64,000 nucleotides of DNA. It comes from Bathymodiolus brooksi (Eukaryota; Mollusca; Bivalvia; Mytilida; Modiolidae). Where the stretch lies: NCBI GenBank assembly GCA_963680875.1, contig OY804578.1:23589101-23653100 (forward strand), read 5' to 3'. Both the position numbers and the translations under genes were made by a program. Within the stretch, counting starts at the first letter, position 1; every line of letters starts with the position of its first letter. Below the pieces are notes generated by a model, which worked only from the letters and a program-made list of their open reading frames with translations, made no database searches and was not told where the DNA came from. Positions 43,158 through 54,589 of the stretch are shown here, piece after piece.

Positions 43158-44146
43158 CCCTTTATCTAGACCAAATAATATGTCTCTTGTGTGTCTATAT
43201 TTGTCATTATATATTTCCTTTTTATTATTTGGACATTTTTTTTTTTTTTTTGACACATTGAGACAAAAAGCACTACTATATAAAAGTAGTAGAAAGCATA
43301 CAATTTGTATGCGCTGGAAATTCTGGGATTTCTCGAGTTTTGTATAATGCAAACACCTACCGGTCTATTCATGACGGATTATTCTTCAACTCTAGCACTG
43401 CACTGGACTTAAAATATCCCTTGAGACTCCCCTATATCCATTTTTATTTCTCTTCGCTCCATTTACAATATAAAATTAATGGCATCATTCATAAATATTT
43501 CAACCAATCAGATTGATTCATATATTTTAGTGGTAGGAGAGGCCAGACCACTTGGCCTGCGGACAACTCGGACCGTAGTAAAGAACTAGTCGGACCGTAG
43601 TCCAAGACTACTCGGACCGTATGTTAAGACAACGGATGTATGTTAAGACAACTTGGACCGTATTGAGAATAAGTTGTCTTAACATACGTCCGAGTAGTCT
43701 TGGACTTCGGTCCGACTAGTCCTTTACTACGGTCCGAGTTGTCCGCGGGCCGAGTTGTCTGGCATTCGCCTCTCCTACCACTAAAATATAAGAGTCAATC
43801 TGATTGGTTGAAATATTTATGAATGATGCCATTAATTTTATATTGTAAATGGAGCGAAGAGAAATAAAAATGGATATAGGGGGGTCTCAAGGGATATTTT
43901 AAGTCCAGTGCAGTGCTAGAGTTGAAGAATAATCCTTCATGAATAGACTGGTAGGTGTTTGCATTACACAAAACTCGAGAAATCCCAGAATTTCCAGTGC
44001 ATACAAATTGTATACTTTCTACTACTTTTATATAGTAGTGCTTTCTGTCTCAGTGTGTCAAAAAAAAATGTCCAAATAATAAAAAGGAAATATATAATGA
44101 CAAATATAGACACACAAGAGACAGATTATTCGGTCTACCCTTTATC
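43158..44146. mobile_element. 971-bp palindromic Mutator-type foldback, 9-bp target duplication
   Basis: The element 43167-44137 starts TAGACCAAATAAT and ends ATTATTCGGTCTA, flanked by CCCTTTATC (43158-43166, 44138-44146). The two halves are near-perfect reverse complements of about 470 bp around a centre near 43650. The inner part holds repeated TCGGACC(G)TA words (GGACAACTCGGACCGTAGTA, AGTCGGACCGTAGTCC and complements), giving several alternative hairpins. ORFs at 43144-43372 and 43959-44177 are mirror images in the arms, not genes. Confidence 0.92.
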
Positions 44147-44405
44147 ATACCCCTACCCTGTATACTCTCCTGTTTAAATATATGATAAAGTGTATAAAAC
44201 ATGGTAACAAATTTCAAAATTTTCAAAAATTTCATAAAATTTAAAAAAAAAACAAACAAACAAAAAAATTCAAATTCCCCCAAAAATTCAAAAATTTCAT
44301 AAAATACATGTATTATCAAAGGCATGGTTGAAATATATGATATAATGAATACCCTGTATACTTTCCTGTTTAAATATATGATAAAGTATATAAAACATGG
44401 CAAAA
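44147..44405. repeat. Direct repeat, about 50 bp, 200 bp apart
   Basis: The block CCTGTATACTCTCCTGTTTA...GTGTATAAAACATGG at 44155-44205 recurs at 44352-44402 with few changes. The space between holds (A)n and AAATTCAAAAATTTC-type simple repeats. Confidence 0.75.
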
Positions 44406-45117
44406 TCCGTATCATATGCCGTATTACCCTTGACCAATATCATCCCTCGGTCCTAATGGCCCTCAGGATGATACGGATTTTGTCCTGTATTATTCTCTAT
44501 GTAATGCTTTTTCACAATTTTTTTTTTCTGTTATGATAAGCAGAAGGTTAGCATTTACTAGTGCAATTATGTGCCATTTTTTCCCTCAGATCTAAAATTT
44601 CAACTAATTAGTTTTTGTTTTTTCTTATGCCATATGCATGTCATTTCTTTAACCACTAAAATTATTTAAAAGGGTCCAACTTCTATGATTGGAATAGTGT
44701 AATAAAAGTCCTACAACATAAAACATGGTCTTATTATTATTAATATGTAGATACATGTACATGGATACATATACACATTATTGCCCATTCTATTTTAGCC
44801 AGAAAAAGAAGTGAGGCCATGAAACTTAAAAACTGCCATATAAGATATTACAGTCAAGCCTGCCCATGCAGTCACCTGTATTTAAAGGTTACATTTTCTT
44901 GTCCTGTCATAGAAAATTTTAAATGAATTGAACCTCTTTGTTAAAGGTTCATATAAAGCCATTATTTCTTTGTCCCAAAGGTGACCTCTTAATACAGGTT
45001 TGACTGTATATCTACTTGCATCCTTTGTCATCATCATCCTTTAACTTATTACACTTCCTAGATCTTGAAATCCAAGATGGCAGACACAGCAAGACATGTT
45101 TTATCATAAGAAGGTTA
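44406..45117. other. No feature recognised
   Basis: AT-rich 3' flank of CYB5. CCGTATCAT/ATGATACGG words pair at 44407-44475, a small hairpin. No gene seen. Confidence 0.45.
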
Positions 45118-45240
45118 TGGTTATGGTGTTTAATGCCACTTTCAACAATATTTCAGTTATATCATGGTGGTAAATTTTATTGATAGAGGAAACCAGAGAA
45201 AACCACCAGCCTGTCAAGTCAGTTTACCATAAGACTTTAT
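45118..45240 (-). repeat. SINE tail fragment, minus strand
   Basis: TTATGGTGTTTAATGCCACT, TTCAACAATATTTCAGTTAT and CATGGTGGTAAATTTTAT, GAGAAAACCACC match the reverse complement of the SINE body at 41894-42150. Confidence 0.7.
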
Positions 45241-45422
45241 GAGAAGGTTAAAAGTGCTTCTCAGAAACTGATCGAACTCGAACTGTAGATGAGTGATCAT
45301 TGAATAGTCTACACAAAATTTTGTTTTTTTTCTTGTGTTGAAAAGAAATTAAAGATGGCAACTGCAGCATAACATAGTTTAACATATGATACTGTGTCAT
45401 TTATGTCCTGTTCTGTGGGCAA

Positions 45423-45647
45423 ATGTATTCAATTTGTCCTGCACAACCAATGGACACCCCTTCGGAAGGGTACACAGTCGATCAACAATGGAAGTATGCT
45501 AAATACATCAATAAACACACTTGGTTTACTTTTTTCATTGAAGTTCAAAGAATTGCAAAAATATCAAAGATTGCATTCATTGTTGTTGGGTTGTTGGTTT
45601 TGCAAGCATTATTCTCCAAAACAGAAAGAACCACATCGGTGGTGTAA
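45423..45647 (+). CDS. Hypothetical 74-residue single-pass membrane protein (uncertain)
   Basis: The ORF runs from ATG 45423 (a second ATG lies at 45450, MDTPSEG) to a TAA at 45645-45647 inside the first unit of the adjoining SINE-head array. It has a polar N-terminus (TVDQQWKYAKYINKHTW), a basic segment (RIAKISK) and one hydrophobic helix, IAFIVVGLLVLQALF, then SKTERTTSVV. Amino-acid composition and a basic-then-hydrophobic layout look protein-like, but no family was recognised and no intron or promoter evidence exists. The last residues may derive from the repeat. It could be a terminal exon, a retrocopy or chance. Confidence 0.3.
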   Translation: MYSICPAQPMDTPSEGYTVDQQWKYAKYINKHTWFTFFIEVQRIAKISKIAFIVVGLLVLQALFSKTERTTSVV

Positions 45648-45862
45648 TGGTTAGCATGCTCGCCTTGAGTGTGGTGTAATGGTTAGCATGCTGACCTTGA
45701 GTGTAGTGTAATGGTTAGCATGCTCGCCTTGAGTGTGGTGTAATGGTTAGCATGCTGACCTTGAGTGTGGTGTAATGGTTAGCATGCTCGCCTTCAGTGT
45801 GGTAGAATGGTTAGCATGCTCGCCTTCAGTGTGGTAGAATGGTTAGCATGCTCGCCTTGAGT
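45639..45862 (+). repeat. Seven tandem 32-bp units derived from a SINE tRNA-like head
   Basis: Seven exact-length units (starts 45639 + 32n) of GTGGTGTAATGGTTAGCATG plus CTCGCCTTGAGT. The unit carries the Pol III A-box-like TGGTGTAATGG. Units 2 and 4 have CTGACC in place of CTCGCC, units 5 and 6 have TTCAGT, and units 6 and 7 have TAGAAT: the alternation suggests dimer duplication. After the last unit the SINE continues with GTGGGTCGAGTTCTGATC (B-box-like) and a short body to about 45955. Confidence 0.92.
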
Positions 45863-45955
45863 GTGGTAGATTGTGGGTCGAGTTCTGATCAAGTCAAACC
45901 AAGCACTATAAAATTGATATTTATTGCTTCGCTGCTATTAGAAGCAATAATCAAT

Positions 45956-46574
45956 CAATTTATACTATGTTTGTATGAAATAAAAAGAGTTCATACTACC
46001 ATGCATGTATAAAAAAAATCTCCCAAGCCCTTGTAAAGTTGTATGTTCAACCGAGTTTGTGGTCTCGGAGAAGATGGTTTATCATTTCTATATTTGGTCT
46101 TTTAATATTTATCCTGTAGTGATGCCTATTCTTAAATTTTTTATTAACATAAAAACTAGAGGGTCAAATGGCTCATTATTGTCCATACTCTCCACTCATC
46201 ACTGGAGAGTATCTGCGAGTGACCAGCCATGAATTACTGAAGAAGCAGAGGGATTAGAATGTCTGTATGGTTCACCTAAGAGTACAGAGTACACAAGTGT
46301 TAATCAGGTTTCTGAGGATCAGAATTTCAAAGGGTAGTTTGTTCATTGATGCCTTTTTAAAATATGATGAAGGTACATTGTACTAAGTTTATCCAATATA
46401 AGTATAAGCAGTTGCTCAATGGCAGTATTAATGTATAAAGTATTCTGTGCAATCTGGAAGCCTTGCTTGTTTAATTGCAGACTTGCATAAATTTCATTTA
46501 CAGAATACCTCTATACCATTGTAACTTCAATATCATTAGTATTGAACACATGTCATCATATTGACAGATTTTGG
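45956..46574. other. No feature recognised
   Basis: AT-rich. The 75-codon ORF at 46005 has no recognisable motif. Confidence 0.45.
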
Positions 46575-46640
46575 CTATATCCTGTTTATGTCTTGTCTAT
46601 ATCCTGTTTATGTCTTGTCTATATCCTGTTTATGTCTTTG
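46575..46640. repeat. 22-bp tandem repeat, three copies
   Basis: CTATATCCTGTTTATGTCTT plus GT repeated three times, the third copy with a change at its end. Confidence 0.9.
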
Positions 46641-47104
46641 CTGTTCTTGCTCCCAAATCCCAAAATAATTTTAGATTATAAATGGATTTCCATTATATTT
46701 ACTATGAGCGTAGCGTATTCCAGAAACGTACCGTGTGCAGTAAAAATTAAATGTCAACTCTTCAGACGACCGCAAAATATTTGCGATGGTATTATATAGA
46801 ATTTGTATTTTACATTCAATTTTGATGCATTTATAGTTTTTTTTTTAATCTTTGAATTGGTTGTGCTGAGAGCTTTCAGTTTCAGTAGTATGTTGACATA
46901 TTTCTCCTATCTTTTAGTTACGGTTTCCGAGATACAATGTAAACTCAACCGATATCCAAAATTTGAACTTTCTAATTTTTTCATCCAATTTTCTTTGCAA
47001 AATGCTCATCTTTATTAGTTATCTTGGAGTCAATACAGGAAATTGTCTTTTTTGAGTGGAAAATATGGTCTTACTTTACTCAGACTGTAAGAGATAGAAA
47101 CATA

Positions 47105-47870
47105 TTTTGATAATAGAATAGAATAAGAATATTTATTATTCCAATCAATGGGCCCACAATAGGGGCAAACAAATTGCATACATTGATCATTGTCATTGGA
47201 GGCAATTATACAAACAAACAAAAAACACAAAAAAATAAAAATATATAAATACAATGTTTCTTGTCGGGTTCAGAGCCTTAAAAAAAATTAATAATATAAA
47301 CCGAAAGAGAAAAAATACTGATTTCAGTATCATAAACCCTGTTTCAGTTTTCTTGTCTCAAGGCACTCTATTATACATTTTCCAAAGATATTGATTATTG
47401 AAAGATCTTCATTGGTAAAAAAAATAATAGAATTTTGATTTATCTGACATATTGAAATTAGAACATAATTCTGAAATTTTCGGATAACAAATCTTTCTAC
47501 TACTATTATATATGGCGCAATCGATTAAAAAATGATATTCATCCTCAATTTTTTGTGTTATGCACAGTTTACATAATCGTTCTTCGGTTTCCAAGTTTTT
47601 ATATCTACCAATTTCAATCATAAGAGGATGTGCACTAATTCTGATCTTACAAATTGCCTGTCTTACTTTGAAATCATTAAGAAATGTATATTTTTCTCTA
47701 ATAAAATGTTCCTTGAATGTAAAATATGTACAGAGTTTTCCCTTTTTGTCTTCATTTATACATTTTTTTAAACTATACCAATAACTAAGAAAACTATCAC
47801 ATACATTTTTTTTCACATTGTTACATAGAGTGCCTACATAGACATTAACATTTGATATATTCATCTTATT
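47105..47870 (-). pseudogene. LINE ORF2 C-terminus with 3' tail
   Basis: A 151-codon minus-strand ORF (47409-47864) contains KVRQAICKIRISAHPLMIEI, GRYKNLETEERLCKLC and EDEYHFLIDC, the conserved C-terminal region of mollusc LINE ORF2 proteins with its CxxC...HxxxxC module. The stop at 47409 is followed (minus strand) by a 3' UTR ending TTTGCCCCTATTGTGGGCCC, ATTGATTGGAATAATAAATA and a TATTC-type simple repeat at 47110-47130. The RT core upstream is not open. Best preserved of the LINE ends in this window. Confidence 0.8.
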
Positions 47871-48512
47871 TAATATTAGTAATATACTAGAATACCATGC
47901 ATTTGTTTGACGTCAATTCAATTCCTTATTACAAACAAAAGCATCATAAAGTAAACCTTCTGATAAATTATTAAGCCTGTGAAAATACTTCAACATTGAC
48001 AGAATTACTGAGAAATAAATAGGGTATCGTTCCAATTCTGACATAACTGCAATATATTTACCTTGTCACCTGTTCTTGATAATGTTTTGAAGATAATATT
48101 GGATAACTCTTCTATCAAACCTTTTACGTTCTTTTCAGAAATAGAAGCGAAAGGTGCAAAGGTCAATGGTTCAGATTATACATATTAAAACAAAATACTA
48201 TATTTGTGTAATTATGTTTATTTTAATTTTTTTCTCGAGAGAACTTATTTGGTTATGTTTGAGAGGCCCGCGTGCACATCATTTCATGCGATATATACAA
48301 ATGTATAAAGTATTTTACACACGCGCTAATCGTAACTTCTTCAAATATACACCATTCTTCAAATAAACGTACATAATATTTGTAAAAATAAATATACACG
48401 TGGTTAGCATACTACATATGAGAATGGGAATTCCCCTAGCCGTCAAGTGTAAAATGATGCCGGCCCCTTTTCATCACCGTTAAAATCATATGAACCTTAG
48501 CCTTTTGTCATG
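47871..48512. other. Probably further LINE-derived sequence; no ORF
   Basis: AT-rich sequence continuing the LINE fragment on the minus strand to about 48150. A 70-codon ORF at 48154 lacks features. Confidence 0.35.
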
Positions 48513-48886
48513 ATTCGTTGGTCTAATGGTGAACATGCTCGCCTCGTGTGAGTGCGGCTGGTCGTTGGTTGGAGTCCCGGTCGGGTCACACCAAAGACTA
48601 TAAACCTGGCCATGTTGCTTCTCCCAAAAACACGCAACAGTAAGGAGAAAGGGCATGCAAAGATTGCTTTTGGCTCGGAATTATGATACTGTGTCTTAGT
48701 GGAACGACATGTTTACCCACGGACTGTTGTGACAGTGAGCTTGCATGTAAAATCTAACTAAGAGTGTTGGTCTAGTATTTAGCGGACATCATTATCATTT
48801 CATCAAATTTAACTAATAATTGTTCTCGCCATGATATAGCTAAGAAATAGTTCATTTGGCACTAAACAATCATCCTTACCTTACCT
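48513..48886 (+). repeat. tRNA-derived SINE, second family
   Basis: The head ATTCGTTGGTCTAATGGTGA carries an A box (TGGTCTAATGG). GGTTGGAGTCCCGG is a B-box-like element, 45 bases further on. The body ends TTGTTCTCGCCATGATATAG then CTAAGAAATAGTTCATTTGG and CACTAAACAATCATC. The spacing is tRNA-like but the cloverleaf does not close, so it is a SINE and not a tRNA gene. A partial copy without head is at 49955-50095. Confidence 0.75.
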
Positions 48887-49954
48887 CTGGATCATGACCC
48901 CCTGTGTAGAGAAACCATATTTCTATGTCTAACTAGTGTTGGGTGGCGGTGCTACTATACATCTATACACTGTGAACTGTGCTGTCTCCATCACCATGAA
49001 TCATTCAAAAACACTATCCACTAATTAAAAAGTGATCTATTTACACCTGGGTTAAAAAGTTTCTCACACTTAAAAGAGGCTCCACAATCCACAAGGAATA
49101 CACATTTAAAAGTTAAAATTGCCTTTAAATCTAATGTATCTTCCTTCTAGTATCAGTTTAAAATAATCACTCACTCCCATCAAAGGTGACCATTGTTACA
49201 TAAGGCAGAAATTTATTAATATACGTTCAACCTTTTGTTCACTGGAATGGACTTCAATTTAAACGAGATATGCATCATATACATTAATATTTGTTATTTT
49301 TCCTATATTTTCCGAATATACAAATTAGGTCTAATTCGAACAAAAAATAAGTTGAAAGAGTTTTCTTCTGAAACCACTTCGTCAAATTTAATAAAAAATT
49401 GGCAGGGATTGTTCCTCTTATAGCCGTTTTACCAAGATGCAAGATTCTTACAAACCATAGCAAATTACAAACTAGCCCACAATAACCGCTAGCCCATAAT
49501 AAGCTAAATGCATTCGGGACTCCAAATTAGGGAGAAAACAAAACCAAACAGCATACAATTAATTTAAACAAAAATGAATAAAGACATATGAGAGTGTCTT
49601 CTATGATGTACACATTGTTATCACGATAGTAATTATAGTAATCTGGAACCAGTTAGCACTTTTGAAAAAGGAGGGAGTAAAAAACTATGGTCTACGCACT
49701 TTTTGGGCAAAAATTTAAGAAAAAGCTGCATTTATAGCATGGAAGTAATAAAATCCATTTATCGTAGTGTCCAGGAGTATTTGACAAAACTCCCGTATCA
49801 AGGGTATTTATATAAGGGAATGCTTTGAAATCAAAGTAACTTTTTTCTTTTGTTGTTTTTGCTTGACAGTTTTTGAAACTCCAACCCTACACCTGTCCAC
49901 CCCTAAAACTTACCCCCACCCCCCAAAAAAAGTCCGGTCAACTGACTACTATGA
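48887..49954. other. No feature recognised
   Basis: AT-rich. Short inverted words (TTATTGTGGGCTAG type) near 49465-49500. No gene. Confidence 0.45.
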
Positions 49955-50095
49955 CACTTGTGTCATAGTGAAGCGACATATAACTATAATAATCCAAATA
50001 AGCGTGATGTCCTAGTACAAAGCGAACATCATTATCATCTGATTTTAACTTGTTCTCGTCATGGTATAGCTGAAAAAATTACCCATTTGACGTTA
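49955..50095 (+). repeat. Partial SINE copy
   Basis: GTGTCATAGTGAAGCGACAT, AGCGAACATCATTATCATCT and TTGTTCTCGTCATGGTATAG, GACGTTAAATCG match the 3' half of the SINE at 48513-48886. Confidence 0.65.
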
Positions 50096-50175
50096 AATCG
50101 CTATTGTGGGAGTTATATTACTCGGGGAATTTACTCCCAGGAGCGTCAAAGAGCTACCTGACGAATTAGAGGCCA

Positions 50176-51178
50176 TGATCACTGTGTAGCATCAGTCACC
50201 ACGGGATATAGGTACCCTAGAAAAACAAACGTGAAGTCAGGTAAGGTCAAATTCTTCTTATTTTCATTATATTCTACGTTTTGCTGACAAGTAAAGTTTT
50301 GTGACATTGATTCCTAATAATGTAGCTACTATTTAAGGCTGATTATGATCCGTAATTGGCTTTCTCTCTCTCTCTTCAAATCGTCAGAATCGGACCGCCG
50401 CGGGGTGGTACCTGTTCAAAGAAGCATGTGACGGGTTCAAAGTTGTAAAAAACACGTAAAATTATCCTTCAACTATTCATTTGACGTTAGTTTTATCATA
50501 TTTAAGCTTGCACAACACTTTATTTCGAAATTCATGTAAATAAAGCGGATAAATTGTACGGCGAATAGTTGTTTATTGTACGGGGAATAGCCGATACTTT
50601 TTGCTTTTCAATCCATTCGCCGTACAGCGATGTCGCTTTATTTACATGAATTTCTCTGTGAAAACAATAATTTATTTCGAAATAAAGCGGATAAATTGTA
50701 CGGCGAATAGTTGTTTACTGTACGGGGAATAGATACTTTTTGCTTTTCAATCCATTCGCCGTACAGCGATGTCCCTTTATTTACATGAATTTCTCTGTGA
50801 AAACAATAATTTATTTCGAAATAAAGAGTTGTTCAAGCTTAAATATGATAAAACTTTGTTCTACAAAAACGTCAAATGAATAGTTGAAGGATAGACGTGT
50901 TTTTTTACAACTTTGAACTCGTCACATGCTTCGTTGAACAGGTACCACCCCGCGGCGGTCCGATTCTGACGATTTGAAGAGAGAGAAAGCCAATTACGGA
51001 TCATAATCAGCCTTAAATAGTATCTACATTATTAGGAATCAATATCACAAAACTTTACTTGTCAGCAAAACGTAGAATATAATGAAAATAAGAAGAATTT
51101 GACCTTACCTGACTTCACGTTTGTTTTTCCACCCACTTCGAGGGTACCTATCGGGTGGTGATGCTACACAGTGATGAC
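50176..51178. repeat. 1-kb inverted repeat with duplicated centre
   Basis: Left arm about 50176-50540 and right arm about 50823-51178 are reverse complements (e.g. TCGGACCGCCGCGGGGTGGT and complement; GATCCGTAATTGGC and complement). The centre is a tandem duplication of period about 142 bp (from 50541 and 50683). Each unit is itself an inverted repeat built on TTCATGTAAATAAAG and TACGGCGAATAG with complements. So there are three levels of dyad symmetry. No ORF; a target duplication was not identified. Confidence 0.9.
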
Positions 51179-51179
51179 A

Positions 51180-51365
51180 CCAGGTTCCTGAACACTACCT
51201 TTAAACTGGAGGTTAAAAAAGTCATCAACAATCATTTTTTCCATCAGCAATCCGTATATGGAACGAAATACCAACTGCTGTCGTAACTGCCTCCACCTTA
51301 AAAGGATTCAACGACAGCCTCCAGACAGTTGCCATATATTAGACATGCCCGGGTCGGTTTTAATT
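51180..51365 (+). pseudogene. LINE RT C-terminal remnant, plus strand
   Basis: From about 51233 one frame reads FFPSAIRIWNEIPTAVVTAS then TLKGFNDSLQTVAIY and stop at 51341-51343. SFFPxxIRxWNxLP...L..FK is the usual C-terminal signature of several LINE clades. Only the last roughly 45 codons are intact. Confidence 0.65.
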
Positions 51366-52445
51366 GTACATACCACCACAAGGGTTTTTAACATTTGTAC
51401 ATAGTTTGTTGGAGTTTGTGTAAATAGTCATTTGCGATAATACACTAGAGGTGGTTTGCAAATTAATGGAAGAAGTGATCAGACATTTTTTGTCATACCT
51501 TCTATCAAGGATTTGTATAGTAGAATACTAGATCTATATAAATCCTTGCTTCTTTTCAGTACACAAAATAAGGTCTTTTTTTGATAACTATCTTACAATA
51601 TATCATTAGATCTGCATGTTTGAATTTATTACTAATTATGCCTCCTGTGGATCTTGTGGAATATTGGAAATAAAATATCTTATCATATCGTCACTAAACA
51701 CTAAGTGAAATGAAAAGTAATGGACATTTTTTTAATTCAAATTACCCCGGCCTTTTTTTTCACACCGCCACGAATATAGGAACCATAACTCTGGTAGATG
51801 TCGTGGTAAATGACGTCACCATTTTGCCACATTGGCACTATTTTTCTTCCGGTACTTGTAAACTGCTACATCCGGAACTTTTAATTATAATAATGACAGA
51901 CAAAAAGTAATATTTTTCACATGTAACATAATACAATACATATTTGCATGTAATATATCCATAAACAGATATATATTATAACCAGAACATCTCATAACAA
52001 TTGATCTATTTTATATACGCGGAGTTTGTTGTTCGGTCGACACACAGGAAGCCATATTGACAATATTCATATGACAAGATACCTGTACCCCAGAAGAGTA
52101 CCGGTCACATTGATTGACATTATAGGTTTTCAGATAATCGGTTGAAACATTTGTTAATTGGGCACCACAATTAGAATACGATATATCATCACATTCAATA
52201 TTTGGTATCCAAATGATGCGGTAATTGCATTTATACATGTACCTGTTGATTTTAATGTTGACCCTCCTACCTGGCTTGAATCACAATGGTGTCGGGTCAC
52301 TGCAATACACATCTCTCTGACGGGTGTAGACACATATATTCATGCTTAGCGAATGCTTATTCCATCCACGATCATGTTTGATATTGATTGTGGCAATTTT
52401 ATAAAAGAAACATTATTGTGTGCAATCGATGACATGTCAGAAATG
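51366..52445. other. No feature recognised
   Basis: AT-rich 3' flank of the LINE remnant. ORFs of 60-75 codons have no motif. Confidence 0.45.
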
Positions 52446-53296
52446 GTTGAGATTAGGATTCCGAAGAAATTTTCTGTCTGTTCTTCATCCTAATCTCGTT
52501 TCAAGCCCTATCAAGGGTATTCTGGAAATTTTAAATTTGACCACCCGGTGCATTCCGATGGATATTTTGGCATGGACGGATTGTGTCAGATCAAGTGCAG
52601 GTAAGATTTCATAAATAGACATATTTTCTAGTTCAAATCTGCAAAAATATTGATATTTCCTTACCTTTTACAGCGTATATCCGACAAAATAATCCAAAAT
52701 CTACTTTAAGCTGACCGCCATTTTACTGAACTCTAGAACTACACCACGTGATCAAAAATCGTGACGTAATTTGGTATAGTCTGTTTCGTAGTTCGAGATG
52801 TCGATGTCAAATATTATATAATAATTTAAAAATCCCATATACACGGCTTGAAATTTTGTAATTTTATTATAAATATTTTATTAAAACCAATCAACAGCCC
52901 ATAAAAGATATGCTTGCATATACACAATAAATAATTGACATCGACCTTTCATTTAGAAACATGCTGTAGCAAAATTTGTGACGATTTTGATCACATGATG
53001 TAGTTCATGAGTTCAGTAAAATGGCGGTCAGCTTAAAGTGGATTTTGGATTATTTTGTCGGATATACGCTGTAAAAGGTAAGGAAATATCAATATTTTTG
53101 CAGATTTGAACTAGAAAATATGTCTATTTATGAAATCTTACCTGCACTTGATCTGACACAATCCGTCCATGCCAAAATATCCATCGGAATGCACCGGGTG
53201 GTCAAAATTAAAATTTCCAGAATACCCTTGATAGGGCTTGAAACGAGATTAGGATGAAGAACAGACAGAAAATTTCTTCGGAATGCTAATCTCAAC
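52446..53296. mobile_element. Foldback element with 330-bp arms carrying an exon-like ORF
   Basis: Arms 52446-52774 and about 52975-53296 are inverted copies (outer end GTTGAGATTAG(G/C)ATTCCGA) around a 200-bp spacer. In each arm the ORF containing NFLSVLHPNLVSSPIKGILE, CIPMDILAWTDCVRSSAG runs up to CAG|GTAAGA, a good splice donor (52600/52601 and its mirror at 53146/53147). This resembles a captured exon copied into both arms, but no protein family was recognised. No target duplication was identified. Confidence 0.75.
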
Positions 53297-53808
53297 GAGA
53301 TTAGTATCACTTTTGCACTGATTATTTACAGTGTATGTTTGTTTATTGTACATGCATTTATTAATTTGTCACAACAATGCATCAGACTCCGTATCTTAGT
53401 ATTACTTGTACTTGCAAAAATAGAAATACCGTGCAGCTCAAACGGAAAACGCAAAGTCCATGTCTTATCAAGGATTATCGCAACGCGGAATTAACGAGAG
53501 GTCTGTGTGTATACGTGGACGGTCTGCGAAACAACATGGGCATGACGGACAGAACGCGGTGTCTTCACGAGTCCATCGCGGATTGTAATTATTGAAATGT
53601 TCGTTCATAATGAATACTACACGTGATTGTACCTGCAATCGTTTATTCTTTGTCATCACAATGCTTCGTAATCTTAATATCCACATTGAGATTTATTTGT
53701 GCAGTTGATCATTTGATACCACTTTTTTTAGAGATGGCATACATTTTATTTATAGGATATAGGAGCACGCATCTTGTTTTGCCTATTATGTAAACCCAAC
53801 ATTTCGAT
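53297..53808. other. No gene recognised
   Basis: A 72-codon plus-strand ORF at 53377-53595 is less AT-rich than its surroundings (GTACGTGGACGG, ACAGAACGCGG) but shows no motif and is shadowed by a minus-strand ORF of equal length. Confidence 0.4.
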
Positions 53809-53988
53809 TGGTTTACATAGGTGTTATTTTTTCTCTCACGAGTTGATAATCACCTGTATTTTTTTTTATCTATGTACGGGTGTGTCTATTTTTATGTAGT
53901 GCACACATTGAACTCGGTCACTAAAAGGTCAAATATACAGTTACCTGAGGCTGAGGAATTGATTTAAAAACAAACCGAGAAGGATTGA
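53809..53988. repeat. Direct repeat copy 1 (about 180 bp)
   Basis: GGTTTACATAGGTGTTATTT ... AAACCGAGAAGGATTG; about 90 percent identical by eye to 55597-55777 in the same orientation. Possible LTR-like pair or an old duplication. Confidence 0.85.
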
Positions 53989-54589
53989 AAAGAAAAAAAA
54001 AATCGATGTAAATGTTTATCTAAACATGCTTTTTCGTTTTTCATATTTGTATGTCGTTAATCACCTTGCAAGCCACTTGTCGTTTTACCTTTAACAAAAG
54101 TGGATACATATTTCCCTATGTAGACAGTGTGTACTACACACAGTTATGACGTGAATGAGAATCTAGAAAGGGTTCCACCTGTTGGTAGTATATTATCGAT
54201 CAAAGCTGCTTTTGGGGATCTTGAAACTTTTATAACAGGTGAACTTTAGTCACATGCCGAGTTGACAGTAATTGAACATCCGATGACTTGGGGCTCGGCT
54301 TGTGTGATATAAAGGTAAATGAAATTTCAAAGTGTACAAAATAAATTGGTAAACAAAAATATTTTAAACATAACTTTATTTCATTACCTGATACCATAAG
54401 ACAAGGAATGTAAGGTAGTTGAAAATATTGTAGTTTCTCATCTGCATCTAGCCTCATTAAAGATAAAATGAAATAAAAATCGGGCATTTATTAACACAGT
54501 TTTTATATAATTAGATCGATGAGAAACCAATCTAATTAAAATTAGCTCTATGCACTTGCACCCCCCTTTTTTTTGTCGCTGCGTGTACT

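Noticed and set aside
45639..45862. Cluster of tRNA genes
   Set aside because: Only the A-box half is repeated every 32 bp; there is no anticodon arm or closing acceptor stem.
48513..48600. Functional tRNA gene
   Set aside because: A and B boxes are present, but the acceptor stem does not pair and a SINE body follows.
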